A DNA stretch of 32,861 bases from the NCBI GenBank assembly GCA_029561355.1, contig JAKQJD010000170.1, positions 1 to 32,861 of the forward strand, read 5' to 3'. Below are positions 17,933-26,041 of this stretch, piece by piece. The translations under genes were made by a program, and so were the position numbers. This stretch comes from Bacteroidota bacterium (GTDB lineage: Bacteria; Bacteroidota; Bacteroidia; Chitinophagales; Saprospiraceae). Below the pieces are notes generated by a model. That model saw only the letters and a list, made by a program, of their open reading frames with translations, was not told the DNA's origin and did not search any database. The stretch's first letter is position 1, and the number at the start of each line of letters is the position of its first letter.

Positions 17933-18056
17933 TAATAACAGATCCCGGTTTGTCATCCTCATCGGGACCCGTCCACGCTCCGACGCATTTTTGACGATTT
18001 TCCCCTCGTAGCGTGGACGGGTCCCGATGAGGATGACAAACCGGGATCTGTTATTA
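17933..18056. repeat. Foldback element with 47-bp perfect arms and 30-nt loop
   Basis: Positions 17933-17979 are the exact reverse complement of 18010-18056. The loop is 17980-18009. TCCCG and CGGGA inside each arm allow a smaller nested hairpin. It lies 50 bp beyond the stop of the topoisomerase gene (minus strand). The rest of the spacer 17547-18105 holds the terminator, the 21-bp array and the 19-bp hairpin; I see no credible gene in it. Confidence 0.96.
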
Positions 18057-18105
18057 TTCCAGGCAAAAAGGCCACCGTTCATAGTTTCAGGGGCACTCAC
18101 AAATC

Positions 18106-20829
18106 TCAATCAAATTCAATCGTATCCCCCGCCTTATACGTATTCTTCGGACCGCTTTTTTCGTGCTTCTCGTGCTTCTCATGTTTCTCGTGCGGCGGTT
18201 CCGGCGCCTCAATTTCCCCGAAAAGATTGACCTGCGGCGGCGCGGCGGGGGCCGGCTCGTCCTGGGGCGGTTTCGACAATTTGGAAGTTCCCGGATCTAT
18301 CTCTTTTACCGAAGTAAGTGCCTGGTCGCTCAGGCGGTTGCCGACGGCTTTCCAGCCTTTGGGTTCCATGAAGTCGCCGAGCGACACTTCGCCGGTCATG
18401 GCTTTCCCCTTGATTTTCAGGCTGTATGAAATGCGCGGGTTATCTTTCACCGAAGCGTACAGCAGTTTGGATTTCGGGTGGTCGGTAAGGTAGCCGTAGC
18501 GTTCGCGGAGTTTGTTGGTCTCGATTTTGAACCGTTTCACCATCGTCCAGCCCTTGTGCCCGTCGTAATGCACGGTATTCACCACCAGATCGGGCGTGAG
18601 TTTGCACAGGTGCAGGATTTCCTTCATTTCGAAACGTTGCTGCACGTCGGTATCGATGACCTCGTAGGAGCCGTCGGTGTAGAGTATCAGCAGGTTGTCG
18701 CCGGTATCGAATTCGCCGATGCAATTGCCACGTTCCTGGGTATTCAGGCGGCCGGTGATGTCGTCGAACCAGAGTTTCTGGGCGCCGATGGTACTTTTCC
18801 CGACCTCTTTTTGTTTGATCTGCTTGACCGGGTATTTGGTCAGCACGTTACCCAGCGAATCGCGACCCTTGATGGCCAGTTCGGCAAAATCGTAATCGAA
18901 AATCTTGATTTTGGCGGTGCTGGCGGCGGTCAGCGTTACCTGCACTACTTCGCTTTCGCCGTTCGGGTTGACGGTGAAATAGAGCACTTTCGAGCCCTTC
19001 GTATCGGAACCCAACTGGTATTCCTTGTCGCGCGTGATGGCGGTTACGTTGAAACGTTTCACGAACGTGCGGCCCGTTTTGGCGTCGAGGTACGCCAGGT
19101 TATAAGTCGTTCGCTCGTCGTTTTTCTTCCATACAGCCACGTGGATGATGTCCTTGCCGGCAAAGATCTTTTCGCCGACCCGCACGACCTTCATCACGCC
19201 GTCGCGGCGGAACACGATCACGTCATCGATGTCGGAGCAATCCTGCACGAACTCGTCTTTTTTGAGGCCCATGCCGATAAACCCTTCGGCAAGATTGACG
19301 TACAGTTTGGCGTTGTTGGCCACTACGGCGCTGGCCTGGATGGTATCGAATGCGGCGATTTCCGTGCGGCGTTCGCGGCCCTTGCCGTATTTGGAAAGCA
19401 GGGTTTCGAAATAGGCCACGGCGTATTCCGTCAGGTGTTCCAGGTGGTGCCTGGTTTGCGTGAGTTCGTCGTTCAGTTTATTGATGTCTTCATCAGCCTT
19501 GAACGAATTGAACTTGGAAATACGTTTGATGCGGATTTCCGTCAGGCGCAGGATATCATCTTCCACGATTTCGCGCAGGAGGCGTATACGTTTATCGGCC
19601 GCCGTTGGTTTCATCTCGGGCGTCACCACGTATTTCCGCAAACCGGTGTCGATGGTGGTCAGTACTGCTTCCCAGGTTTCGCATTCCTCGATGTCGCGGT
19701 AAATGCGTTTTTCAATAAAGATTTTTTCCAGCGACGCGAAATGCAGTTTTTCCTCCAGTTCGTGCTGCTGGATGGACAGTTCCATACGCAGCAGTTCCTT
19801 GGTGTTTTCCGTGGAAATGCGCAGCAATTCGTTCACGTCGGTGAACAGTGGTTTATTGTCGATAATGACACAGCAGTTGGGACTGATGCTGACCTCGCAA
19901 TCGGTGAACGCGTACAGCGCGTCGATGGTCACGTCGGGGCTCACGCCGGGCTGTAGTTCCACCTCGATATCGATGTTGGCTGCCACCTTGTCGATCACCT
20001 TTTTGATCTTGATCTGGCCTTTTTCGTTGGCTTTAATGATGGACTCGATCAGGTCGCCGGTGGTCACGCCGAAAGGGATTTCGGTGATCTGCAGCGTTTT
20101 TTTGTCGATTTCGCGGATACGGGCCCGCACGCGCACCTTGCCGCCCCGGGCGCCGCCGTTGTAGGATCCTGCATCGATGAGACCGCCGGTGGGGAAATCG
20201 GGGATCAGGTCGGACTTGCGTCCTTTAAGCGACGCGATGCTGGCTTTGATGATCTCGATAAAATTGTGAGGCATTATTTTCGTACTCAAACCCACCGCGA
20301 TGCCTTCGGCGCCGTGCGCGAGCACGAGCGGGAATTTCATGGGCAGGTTGACAGGCTCGCGTTTCCGGCCGTCGTACGTCATTTGCCAGATGGTGGTATC
20401 GTGGTTGAATGCGATATCGAGCGCAAACTTCGTGAGGCGGGCCTCGATGTAACGCGGCGCTGCTGCCGAGTCACCGGTACGGTAGTCGCCCCAGTTGCCC
20501 TGGCAGTCGATCAGGAGTTCTTTCTGGCCCATGTTCACCAGCGCGTCGCCGATGGCCGCGTCGCCGTGCGGGTGGTACTGCATGGTTTGCCCGATCAGGT
20601 TGGCCACCTTGTGGTAGCGCCCGTCGTGCTGTTCGAACATGGCGTGCAGGATACGGCGCTGCACGGGTTTCAGCCCGTCTTCGATGGCCGGCACGGCGCG
20701 TTCGAGGATAACGTAACTGGCATAGTCCAGAAAGTAGTTCTGGTACATGCCCGACAGCGTGATAATATGGTCCTCGTGGTTGGCCGAGGTGGTAGGTGGT
20801 ATGGAGGTATCTTTTTTCGACTTTGCCAT
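18106..20829 (-). CDS. parC: DNA topoisomerase IV subunit A (type IIA, GyrA/ParC family)
   Basis: The A subunit cuts and rejoins double-stranded DNA for strand passage and chromosome decatenation, working with a ParE-type ATPase not present here. The 907-aa protein starts MAKSKKDTS; the winged-helix catalytic region shows DGLKPVQRRIL (51-61), the HPHGD motif (86-90) and the catalytic tyrosine Tyr127 in AAPRYIEARL. The tower and coiled-coil region spans about 330-470 (LHFASLEKIFIEKRIYRD). The C-terminal half has beta-propeller-like sequence but no clear GyrA box (QRRGGKG), favouring ParC over GyrA. The tail is low complexity, with proline-rich stretches and KHEKHEKHEKHEK before the last 15 or so residues. 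Convergent with the 172-aa gene. Confidence 0.88.
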   Translation of the reverse strand: MAKSKKDTSIPPTTSANHEDHIITLSGMYQNYFLDYASYVILERAVPAIEDGLKPVQRRILHAMFEQHDGRYHKVANLIGQTMQYHPHGDAAIGDALVNMGQKELLIDCQGNWGDYRTGDSAAAPRYIEARLTKFALDIAFNHDTTIWQMTYDGRKREPVNLPMKFPLVLAHGAEGIAVGLSTKIMPHNFIEIIKASIASLKGRKSDLIPDFPTGGLIDAGSYNGGARGGKVRVRARIREIDKKTLQITEIPFGVTTGDLIESIIKANEKGQIKIKKVIDKVAANIDIEVELQPGVSPDVTIDALYAFTDCEVSISPNCCVIIDNKPLFTDVNELLRISTENTKELLRMELSIQQHELEEKLHFASLEKIFIEKRIYRDIEECETWEAVLTTIDTGLRKYVVTPEMKPTAADKRIRLLREIVEDDILRLTEIRIKRISKFNSFKADEDINKLNDELTQTRHHLEHLTEYAVAYFETLLSKYGKGRERRTEIAAFDTIQASAVVANNAKLYVNLAEGFIGMGLKKDEFVQDCSDIDDVIVFRRDGVMKVVRVGEKIFAGKDIIHVAVWKKNDERTTYNLAYLDAKTGRTFVKRFNVTAITRDKEYQLGSDTKGSKVLYFTVNPNGESEVVQVTLTAASTAKIKIFDYDFAELAIKGRDSLGNVLTKYPVKQIKQKEVGKSTIGAQKLWFDDITGRLNTQERGNCIGEFDTGDNLLILYTDGSYEVIDTDVQQRFEMKEILHLCKLTPDLVVNTVHYDGHKGWTMVKRFKIETNKLRERYGYLTDHPKSKLLYASVKDNPRISYSLKIKGKAMTGEVSLGDFMEPKGWKAVGNRLSDQALTSVKEIDPGTSKLSKPPQDEPAPAAPPQVNLFGEIEAPEPPHEKHEKHEKHEKSGPKNTYKAGDTIEFD

Positions 20830-20888
20830 AACTGACAGTGGTTGTGCGTATTGGGCTATCCTGTTTTTTGAGGCCTATTGTTCGGTTC

Positions 20889-21239
20889 GGCTACGCCGCC
20901 CGTAGGAATAATTGCAACGCGGATGACGCGGATTTTACGGATTTACGCGGATTTTTCATGGCCTTGCGGCCATTCGGTTTTATTTTTTAAACCACGAAGG
21001 CACAAAGTACACAACGTGTAGATTACACGGTTTTACTCCATGAAATGAGTGAGTTTTCGTTCCCTTCGTATTCATATTTTCTTAATGCGGTTTAGTTGTC
21101 TGATGTGTAATCTACACGTTGTGTTCTTTGTGCCTTCGTGGTTTATAAATAACGTGGCCGCAAGGCCGCAAAAAAATCCGCGTTCATCCGCAAAATCCGC
21201 GTCGTCCGCGTTGCCATTATTCCTACGAGGGGCGTAGCC
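20889..21239. repeat. Long imperfect foldback, arms of about 135-140 bp
   Basis: The left arm (20889-21028) and right arm (21105-21239) are reverse complements at roughly 85-90 percent identity by eye, with one indel of about 6 bp. The loop is about 76 nt. The arms contain internal repeats of the CGCGGATTT word, a GGCC-TTGC-GGCC hairpin, a block accacgaaggcacaaag, and at the inner end the nested palindrome GTGTA-GAT-TACAC. The outer ends form CTACG/CGTAG mini-hairpins. It fills almost all of the 414-bp spacer 20830-21243 between parC and the VOC gene; no gene is credible there. Confidence 0.93.
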
Positions 21240-21243
21240 CTCC

Positions 21244-21621
21244 TTATTTCCCGCCCTTAAAATGCGGATTGTAAATCAAACCCACCAGGTTGCCCCAGGG
21301 GTCTTTGGCCGTAGCCACCCGAATCCCGTCGCCCACTTCGGTAGGCTTCTGGTGTTCGGCGGCGCCAAGTTCGATCAATTTTGCGAAAGCGGCGTCGATG
21401 TCTTCCACTCCCCAGTAAGTTTCAATGTTTTCGCCGAAGGAACTATTTTCATTTTCAACAGGTTGGAGGCCAAGTTCGTAGCCGCCGACTTCGAAGCCGA
21501 CGTAGAACGGTTGTTCGAAATAGGGCCGGATGCCGAGGTACGTGCTGTACCATTCGGTAGCGCGTTGAAGGTCGGATACGCGGTAAATGCAGGTGCGGAG
21601 GCCGAGAAGGGAAGTGGACAT
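21244..21621 (-). CDS. VOC-superfamily (glyoxalase/bleomycin-resistance-like) protein
   Basis: A 125-aa protein with the single-module vicinal oxygen chelate pattern: LRTCIYRVSDLQRATEWYSTYLGI at the start, GFEVGGYELGL in the middle, YWGVEDIDAAFAKLIELGA, then ATAKDPWGNLVGLIYNP at the end. Such proteins bind a divalent metal or small ligand, often as dimers, and include glyoxalase I, dioxygenases and antibiotic-binding proteins; the substrate cannot be inferred here. The gene is alone, with a foldback 4 bp beyond its stop and another 8 bp upstream of its start, so it looks like a single-gene insertion. Its promoter was not identified. Confidence 0.88.
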   Translation of the reverse strand: MSTSLLGLRTCIYRVSDLQRATEWYSTYLGIRPYFEQPFYVGFEVGGYELGLQPVENENSSFGENIETYWGVEDIDAAFAKLIELGAAEHQKPTEVGDGIRVATAKDPWGNLVGLIYNPHFKGGK

Positions 21622-21629
21622 GTGGTGGA

Positions 21630-21797
21630 GGTGGTTGAGATTGTTTATGGTTGAGGGGTTTATGGGTTTATGGGTTTATAATGGCTACTCGGTAATGAAG
21701 AATTTCACATAGATGAGTCGATGAATATCAACCTCATCAACCTTATAAACCTCATCAACCCTTATAAACCCATCAACCATAAACCCATAAACCACCC
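21630..21797. repeat. Imperfect foldback built of 8-bp words
   Basis: The left arm (about 21630-21682) has GGTTTATG in three near-perfect tandem copies and a GGTTGAGG-like word; the right arm (about 21740-21797) is its imperfect reverse complement, with repeated CCTCATCAAC and CATAAACC words. Identity is lower than in the other foldbacks. On the VOC sense strand the left arm provides a G-poor CATAAACC leader just upstream of the ATG. The remainder of the 355-bp spacer 21622-21976 holds an AT-rich stretch and the tetR promoter. Confidence 0.75.
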
Positions 21798-21930
21798 CAC
21801 AAAAGTAGTATAAATTGTTTTTACAAATAAAACTTTTTGTTTTCAAATGAGACATTTTTACATTTGGGCCGATTTTTTCCACGCCTCATGGGAAAATAAA
21901 GTTCGTTCGTCGGTGAACCAAGTAAACACA

Positions 21931-21958
21931 GGAAACGTTTGATGCAAAAAACGTTTCC
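21931..21958 (+). promoter_or_regulatory. Palindromic operator upstream of the TetR gene
   Basis: GGAAACGTTT (21931-21940) and its perfect reverse complement AAACGTTTCC (21949-21958) are separated by 8 bp. Each half also contains AAACGTTT, itself palindromic. The site overlaps the -33 element of the tetR promoter, the usual arrangement for a self-repressing TetR protein. Confidence 0.75.
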
Positions 21959-21972
21959 CACGTTTACCTTTG
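21938..21972 (+). promoter_or_regulatory. Promoter of the TetR gene (near-leaderless)
   Basis: TTTG at 21938-21941 and TACCTTTG at 21965-21972 are separated by 23 bp, within the 17-23 bp range of the Bacteroidota consensus. The -7 box ends 4 bp before the ATG at 21977, so transcription should begin at or very near the start codon. Confidence 0.7.
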
Positions 21973-21976
21973 CGCA

Positions 21977-22585
21977 ATGTTTACCGAACAGCAGGAAAAA
22001 TGGTTAAAACGAGTGGATGAATTATTTCTCCGCTTCGGCATAAAAAGTATCACGATGGATGACGTGGCACGCGAGCTCGGCATTTCCAAAAAGACCCTGT
22101 ATCAGTTTGTCGAAAGCAAAGACGACCTGGTACAAAAGATGCTTTCCAGGCATATAGAGCAGGAAAAAAACACCTGCAAAATGCTCTTCGCCATGGCCGC
22201 CAACGCCCTCGAAGAAATGTACATCGTGATTGAAAGCGATTCGCAACAGTTAAAACAAATGAAAGCCAATATTATTCACGATCTCCAGCGGTACCACCAT
22301 GAAGCGTGGGAAAAGGTGACCGAATATCAGCGCGGTTTCCTGTATTCCGTGGTGTGCAACAACCTGGAGCGCGGTATCCGCGAAGGCCTGTACCGCACCG
22401 ATTTAGACGTCGACATCGTGACCAAACTCCACATTTCGGGTTCCCTTCAACTTTTCAACGAAGATATTTTTCCCCATTCGCAATACAAATACGAACAGGT
22501 ATTCCGCGAATACATGCTGCATTACCTGTACGGTATTGTTTCTGAAAAAGGGTTGTCACTTTTAAAAAGTAAATTCCCCTCCTAA
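21977..22585 (+). CDS. TetR/AcrR-family repressor of the efflux operon
   Basis: A 202-aa protein with an N-terminal TetR helix-turn-helix at about 11-55 (LFLRFGIKSITMDDVARELGISKKTLYQFVESKDDL); the rest is a helical ligand-binding/dimer domain with no recognised ligand. TetR proteins usually repress neighbouring efflux genes until a drug or metabolite binds. The tolC-like gene follows after 32 bp in the same direction, and a palindromic site overlaps the promoter, so it probably controls itself and the whole tolC-MFP-RND run. Confidence 0.93.
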   Translation: MFTEQQEKWLKRVDELFLRFGIKSITMDDVARELGISKKTLYQFVESKDDLVQKMLSRHIEQEKNTCKMLFAMAANALEEMYIVIESDSQQLKQMKANIIHDLQRYHHEAWEKVTEYQRGFLYSVVCNNLERGIREGLYRTDLDVDIVTKLHISGSLQLFNEDIFPHSQYKYEQVFREYMLHYLYGIVSEKGLSLLKSKFPS

Positions 22586-22617
22586 TCGTCTCTCTCTAAA
22601 AGAACAAAATTCTCACT

Positions 22618-23943
22618 ATGCAAATACGTATTATTCTATTAACACTCCTTTCGCTGGGAGGCATGTCGGTTAGTGGCCACGCGCAACAGACGATGTCGCT
22701 GAATGATGCCATTCAGTATGCCCTGGCCAACTCGCCCGACATCAAGGTAGCACAACTGCAGGTATCAGACGCCGACTGGCAGATCAAGGAAAATACCGCC
22801 ACAGCACTGCCCCAGTTTTCGGGAAGCATTGCTTACCAGTATTTTATTCAACGGCCGGGGATTCCTGCCAGCGCGCTCGGTTTTCCGGGAACGGGCGACG
22901 AAAAAATCGCTTTCAGTGCCCTGCACAGCCTCACACCCACTTTGTCGTACAATCAGTTGTTTTTCAGCAACAGTTACCGCGTAGCCAAAAAAGCGGCCTG
23001 GTACTACCGTGCACTGGTCGATCAGCAACTGGTGGCCACCAAACGCACGGTGTACAACCGCGTGGTGGATGCCTACCTGCCCGCGCTGCTCATCAGCGAT
23101 AACCTCGCTACGCTGGACAAAAACATCGGCAACCTCGATAAACTGCTGTCCGATACCCGCGCCATCAACCAGGCCGGATTCGCCGAACAACTGGACGTCG
23201 ACCGGCTCGACCTCTCGCTTTCCAGCCTCCGCAGCGAACGCGGCAACCTCGTACGCCAGCGCGAAATCGTGGTGGCTGCTTTGAAACTGGCGATGGGTAT
23301 GCCCGTCGGTCAGGAAGTGGTGCTGTCTGACGACGTTCAGAAACTCATGGCAACCTACACGGATGCCGACCTCACTTCCGATCTCAACCTGATGAACCGC
23401 CCCGACTATATCGCGCTGCTGAAAAGCCGCGACCTGAGCGCGCTTCAAATCGAACTGAACAGCAAACCCTGGATGCCTTCTTTCGCCGGTTTCCTGCAAT
23501 ACTCTCCGGGATTCCAGGGCGGTTTCGGCGACGACAGCAAATGGTTTTTCATCCCGTCGGCAGTAGCGGGCGTTTCCATCAATTTCACCATCTGGGACGG
23601 CGGCATCAGCAAAGCACGGCGCCAGCGCGCCCTCATCGGCGTTCAAACGCTGGATACACAAAAACAGATGCTGGAAAACGCCATCGCCCTCGAAGTAGAA
23701 ACAGGCCGGAAACAATACCTCAATGCGCAGGAACGCGTCGCCAGCCAGCAACGCAACCTCGACCTCGCCCAACGCATTTACGATACCACTCAAACGAAAT
23801 ATAAAGCCGGCGTAGGCAGCAGTTTCGAAGTGACACAGGCCGAACAAGGTTTGTACACCGCGCAACAAAACGTCATGCAGGCCCGCTACGACCTGCTCAG
23901 CGCACGGATTACGATCAGAAAAGCACTCGGGCTGGACAAATAA
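22618..23943 (+). CDS. TolC-family outer-membrane efflux protein
   Basis: A 441-aa protein with a signal peptide ending near GHAQQ. It has the repeated OEP organisation: MSLNDAIQYALANSPDIKVAQLQ at the N-terminus and a second half beginning LDTQKQMLENAIALEVETGRK, with long amphipathic helices that form the periplasmic tunnel and beta strands for the outer-membrane barrel. It is the outer-membrane channel of the tripartite pump encoded by the following genes. The helix ending AQQNVMQARYDLLSARITIRKALG is typical of the second tunnel hairpin. The ATG at 22618 lies 32 bp after tetR. Confidence 0.93.
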   Translation: MQIRIILLTLLSLGGMSVSGHAQQTMSLNDAIQYALANSPDIKVAQLQVSDADWQIKENTATALPQFSGSIAYQYFIQRPGIPASALGFPGTGDEKIAFSALHSLTPTLSYNQLFFSNSYRVAKKAAWYYRALVDQQLVATKRTVYNRVVDAYLPALLISDNLATLDKNIGNLDKLLSDTRAINQAGFAEQLDVDRLDLSLSSLRSERGNLVRQREIVVAALKLAMGMPVGQEVVLSDDVQKLMATYTDADLTSDLNLMNRPDYIALLKSRDLSALQIELNSKPWMPSFAGFLQYSPGFQGGFGDDSKWFFIPSAVAGVSINFTIWDGGISKARRQRALIGVQTLDTQKQMLENAIALEVETGRKQYLNAQERVASQQRNLDLAQRIYDTTQTKYKAGVGSSFEVTQAEQGLYTAQQNVMQARYDLLSARITIRKALGLDK

Positions 23944-23964
23944 TCACTTTCCACCGAATACTAC

Positions 23965-24003
23965 GACTTCGCACTGTCGACTTCGCACTGTCGACTTCGC
24001 ACT
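23965..24003 (+). repeat. 14-bp tandem repeat, nearly three copies
   Basis: GACTTCGCACTGTC occurs at 23965 and 23979, followed by a partial third copy from 23993. It can be read as two alternating heptamers, GACTTCG and CACTGTC. It lies in the 94-bp gap between the tolC-like and adaptor genes. Confidence 0.9.
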
Positions 24004-24037
24004 TTACAAAACGGACTACTCATTAAAAAAATTAAAC

Positions 24038-25165
24038 ATGAATCATATTAAGTTTCTTTCTCTTGCAAGCATCGGTTTGAGCATTGTGCTGCTGTCGGCC
24101 TGCGGTGGCGGAAAAAAAGACCCTGCCGCGGAACTCGCAGCCCTCAAAGACCAGAAAGCGCAACTCGACGCGCAGATCACCGCGCTTGAAAAGCAGGTTG
24201 GTACCGCCAACGGTCAGACTGCGCGTGTAAAAACCATCGGACTCACTCAGGCACAATCGGGCGTATTCCGTCATTTCATCGACCTGCAAGGCAAGGTAGA
24301 CGCCGACGAAAGTGTACCCGCCACTGCCAAAATGCCCGGTACCCTGAAACGGGTGTACGTGAAAAACGGCGACGACGTGCGCCGCGGCCAGTTGCTTGCT
24401 GAAATCGAGGACAACGTGATGCAAAGCAGCCTGAGAGAAATCGAAGGTCAACTTGCCACCGCAACCGACATCTACAACCGCCAGAAAGGCCTTTGGGACC
24501 AGAAAATTGGTACCGAAGTAGCGCTGATTCAGGCGAAAAACAACAAGGAAGGCCTCGAGCGCAGCATTGCCACCCTGAAAGAAAACATCGGTCAGACGAA
24601 AATCTACGCGCCCAACAGCGGCACTGTCGATCTCGTTCTGCTGAAACAGGGCCAGGTCATTTCCCCCGGTATGCCGCTGTGCAACATCCTGAACCTCACC
24701 AACCTGAAAATCAAGGGTGAAGTCACGGAAGCCTACGCATCCAAGGTCCGCAAGGGCGACCAGGTTCAGGTCATGTTTCCCGACCTGAAAAAAGAAATCA
24801 CCTCGCGTGTCACCTTCGTGAGTAAAACCATCAACCCGACCACCCGCACGTTCATCGTGGAATGCGCGCTGCCCAACGCAGCCGACTATCGCGCCAATCA
24901 GGTGGCTGTGATGAAAATCGTCGATTATCAGAATCCAAACGCTATTTCCGTTCCGGTCAACGTCATTCAAACGGCACAAGACGGCGAATTTGTCATGATT
25001 GCTGAAAAAACCGGTGAAAAAACGGCCGTTGCTAAAAAAGCGTCCATCAAACAGGGCAGTAACTACAACGGACAGGTGGAAGTGCTCAGCGGCCTCAAAA
25101 AAGGCGACTGGATCATCACCACGGGTTTTCAGGATGTGAATAATGGCGAAACGGTAGCGTTTTAA
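24038..25165 (+). CDS. RND efflux membrane-fusion (periplasmic adaptor) lipoprotein
   Basis: A 375-aa HlyD/AcrA-like adaptor that links the inner-membrane pump to the outer-membrane channel. It begins with a lipoprotein signal (lipobox LSAC, Cys22). A short leading helix (ELAALKDQKAQLDAQITAL) is followed by the barrel-sandwich/lipoyl half (KMPGTLKRVYVKNGDDVRRGQLLAEI), an alpha-helical hairpin (about 130-190), the second lipoyl half (TKIYAPNSGTVDLVLLKQGQVISPGM), a beta-barrel region and a membrane-proximal end (LSGLKKGDWIITTGFQDV). It is the third gene of the efflux operon. The paiB-like gene separates it from its pump. Confidence 0.94.
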   Translation: MNHIKFLSLASIGLSIVLLSACGGGKKDPAAELAALKDQKAQLDAQITALEKQVGTANGQTARVKTIGLTQAQSGVFRHFIDLQGKVDADESVPATAKMPGTLKRVYVKNGDDVRRGQLLAEIEDNVMQSSLREIEGQLATATDIYNRQKGLWDQKIGTEVALIQAKNNKEGLERSIATLKENIGQTKIYAPNSGTVDLVLLKQGQVISPGMPLCNILNLTNLKIKGEVTEAYASKVRKGDQVQVMFPDLKKEITSRVTFVSKTINPTTRTFIVECALPNAADYRANQVAVMKIVDYQNPNAISVPVNVIQTAQDGEFVMIAEKTGEKTAVAKKASIKQGSNYNGQVEVLSGLKKGDWIITTGFQDVNNGETVAF

Positions 25166-25168
25166 ATA

Positions 25169-25247
25169 GTTGAGGGGTTGAGGAGTTGAGGGGTTGAGTA
25201 CAGCATTTGTTCCCAACTCAACTCCTCAACAATCTCAACCCCTCAAC
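25169..25247. repeat. Foldback built of GTTGAG words
   Basis: The left arm (25169-25199) consists of 8-bp words GTTGAGGG/GTTGAGGA; the right arm (25216-25247) is its reverse complement with a 2-bp indel and few mismatches. The loop is about 16 nt. On the sense strand the right arm gives a G-poor leader of CTCAAC words just upstream of the paiB-like start. Confidence 0.88.
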
Positions 25248-25266
25248 ATCTCAACATTCCTTAGGC

Positions 25267-25884
25267 ATGTACGTTCCCCGTCATTTCGAACAAAAAGAGG
25301 TAGCCGCGCAAGTGGAATTTATGCGCCGGTATTCCTTCGCGACCATCGTATCGCAGGTGGACGGACGGCCATTCGCCTCGCACCTGCCGTTCGTGGTGGA
25401 ATGGGAAGAAAACGGACCGGTGACGCTGCTGGCGCATTTTGCCAAAGCCAATCCACAGGCACAATCGCTGAAGGATCATCCCGTTCTGGTGATTTTCAAC
25501 GAACCGCATGCTTACATATCGCCGTCGTTGTATGAAAAGGAGCAGAGCGTACCCACCTGGAATTACGTTGCCGTACATGCCTACGGGCAAGCGACACTGA
25601 TCACGGAGGAAAATGCAGCCCGGGAACTACTCGAAAAACAGATACAAGCCTTTGAAAAAGAATATTTTACACAGTGGGCTAATCTGTCGGAAGCATTCAA
25701 ATCTGCCATGATAAAGGGTATTTCGGCATTCAAAATCGACGTGACGGAATTACAGGGGAAAGAAAAACTGAGCCAGAACAAAACGGCGCAGGAACGCGAA
25801 CGGATTGGAGCGCACCTGTTGGAAAGCCCGGATGAAGCGGCACGCCGGATCGGCGAATTAATGTGGAAACAAGAAGGTGTTTAG
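25267..25884 (+). CDS. PaiB-like FMN-binding split-barrel protein
   Basis: A 205-aa protein of the family called FMN-binding negative transcriptional regulator after Bacillus PaiB. Starting at the ATG at 25267 gives MYVPRHFEQ, the family start; 20 upstream codons translate the foldback arm. Hallmarks are YSFATIVSQVDGRPFASHLPF, HFAKANPQ and YISPSLYE followed by VPTWNYVAVHAYG. No DNA-binding domain is visible, so a regulatory role is uncertain and a flavin-dependent reductase activity is equally possible. It sits between the adaptor and the RND pump, flanked by foldbacks, an unusual position that suggests insertion into the operon. Confidence 0.88.
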   Translation: MYVPRHFEQKEVAAQVEFMRRYSFATIVSQVDGRPFASHLPFVVEWEENGPVTLLAHFAKANPQAQSLKDHPVLVIFNEPHAYISPSLYEKEQSVPTWNYVAVHAYGQATLITEENAARELLEKQIQAFEKEYFTQWANLSEAFKSAMIKGISAFKIDVTELQGKEKLSQNKTAQERERIGAHLLESPDEAARRIGELMWKQEGV

Positions 25885-25961
25885 TGTTTGTGTGTAGTGT
25901 TTTTTTGTAAAAATTCCACAGTCAATTTTTTACAAAATTCGAAACACACAAAACCAGGCAC
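25885..25961. repeat. Weaker AT-rich foldback
   Basis: The left arm (about 25885-25914: GTGTGT, then T-rich and TTTGTAAAAA) pairs imperfectly with the right arm (about 25925-25961: TTTTTTACAAAATTC, then AACACACAAAA). Identity is roughly 70-75 percent by eye and the AT-rich core could pair by chance, so it is the least certain foldback listed. Confidence 0.5.
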
Positions 25962-26009
25962 TCCCAAAAAAACATGATTGTTACCTGAAAATACCTGCTT
26001 ATCAACACT

Positions 26010-26037
26010 GATAACAGATAACTAATAATTGATAACG
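26010..26037 (+). repeat. Heptamer repeat in the leader of the RND pump gene
   Basis: Four consecutive 7-bp words read GATAACA, GATAACT, AATAATT, GATAACG and end 4 bp before the ATG at 26042. Confidence 0.7.
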
Positions 26038-26041
26038 AAAA

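Noticed and set aside
17464..18109. Minus-strand frames of 143 and 183 codons and plus-strand frames of 66 and 110 codons across the 21-bp array
   Set aside because: They run through a terminator, perfect hairpins and the array, overlap each other in several frames, and resemble no family. A decayed coding origin for the array itself remains open and is discussed in the finding.
18478..19956. Plus-strand open frame of 492 codons
   Set aside because: It is antisense to the topoisomerase gene, whose reading frame carries the catalytic tyrosine and family motifs; long antisense frames are common in GC-rich codon contexts.
24032..25216. Minus-strand open frame of 394 codons
   Set aside because: It is antisense to the adaptor lipoprotein gene, which has a lipobox and the full adaptor domain order.
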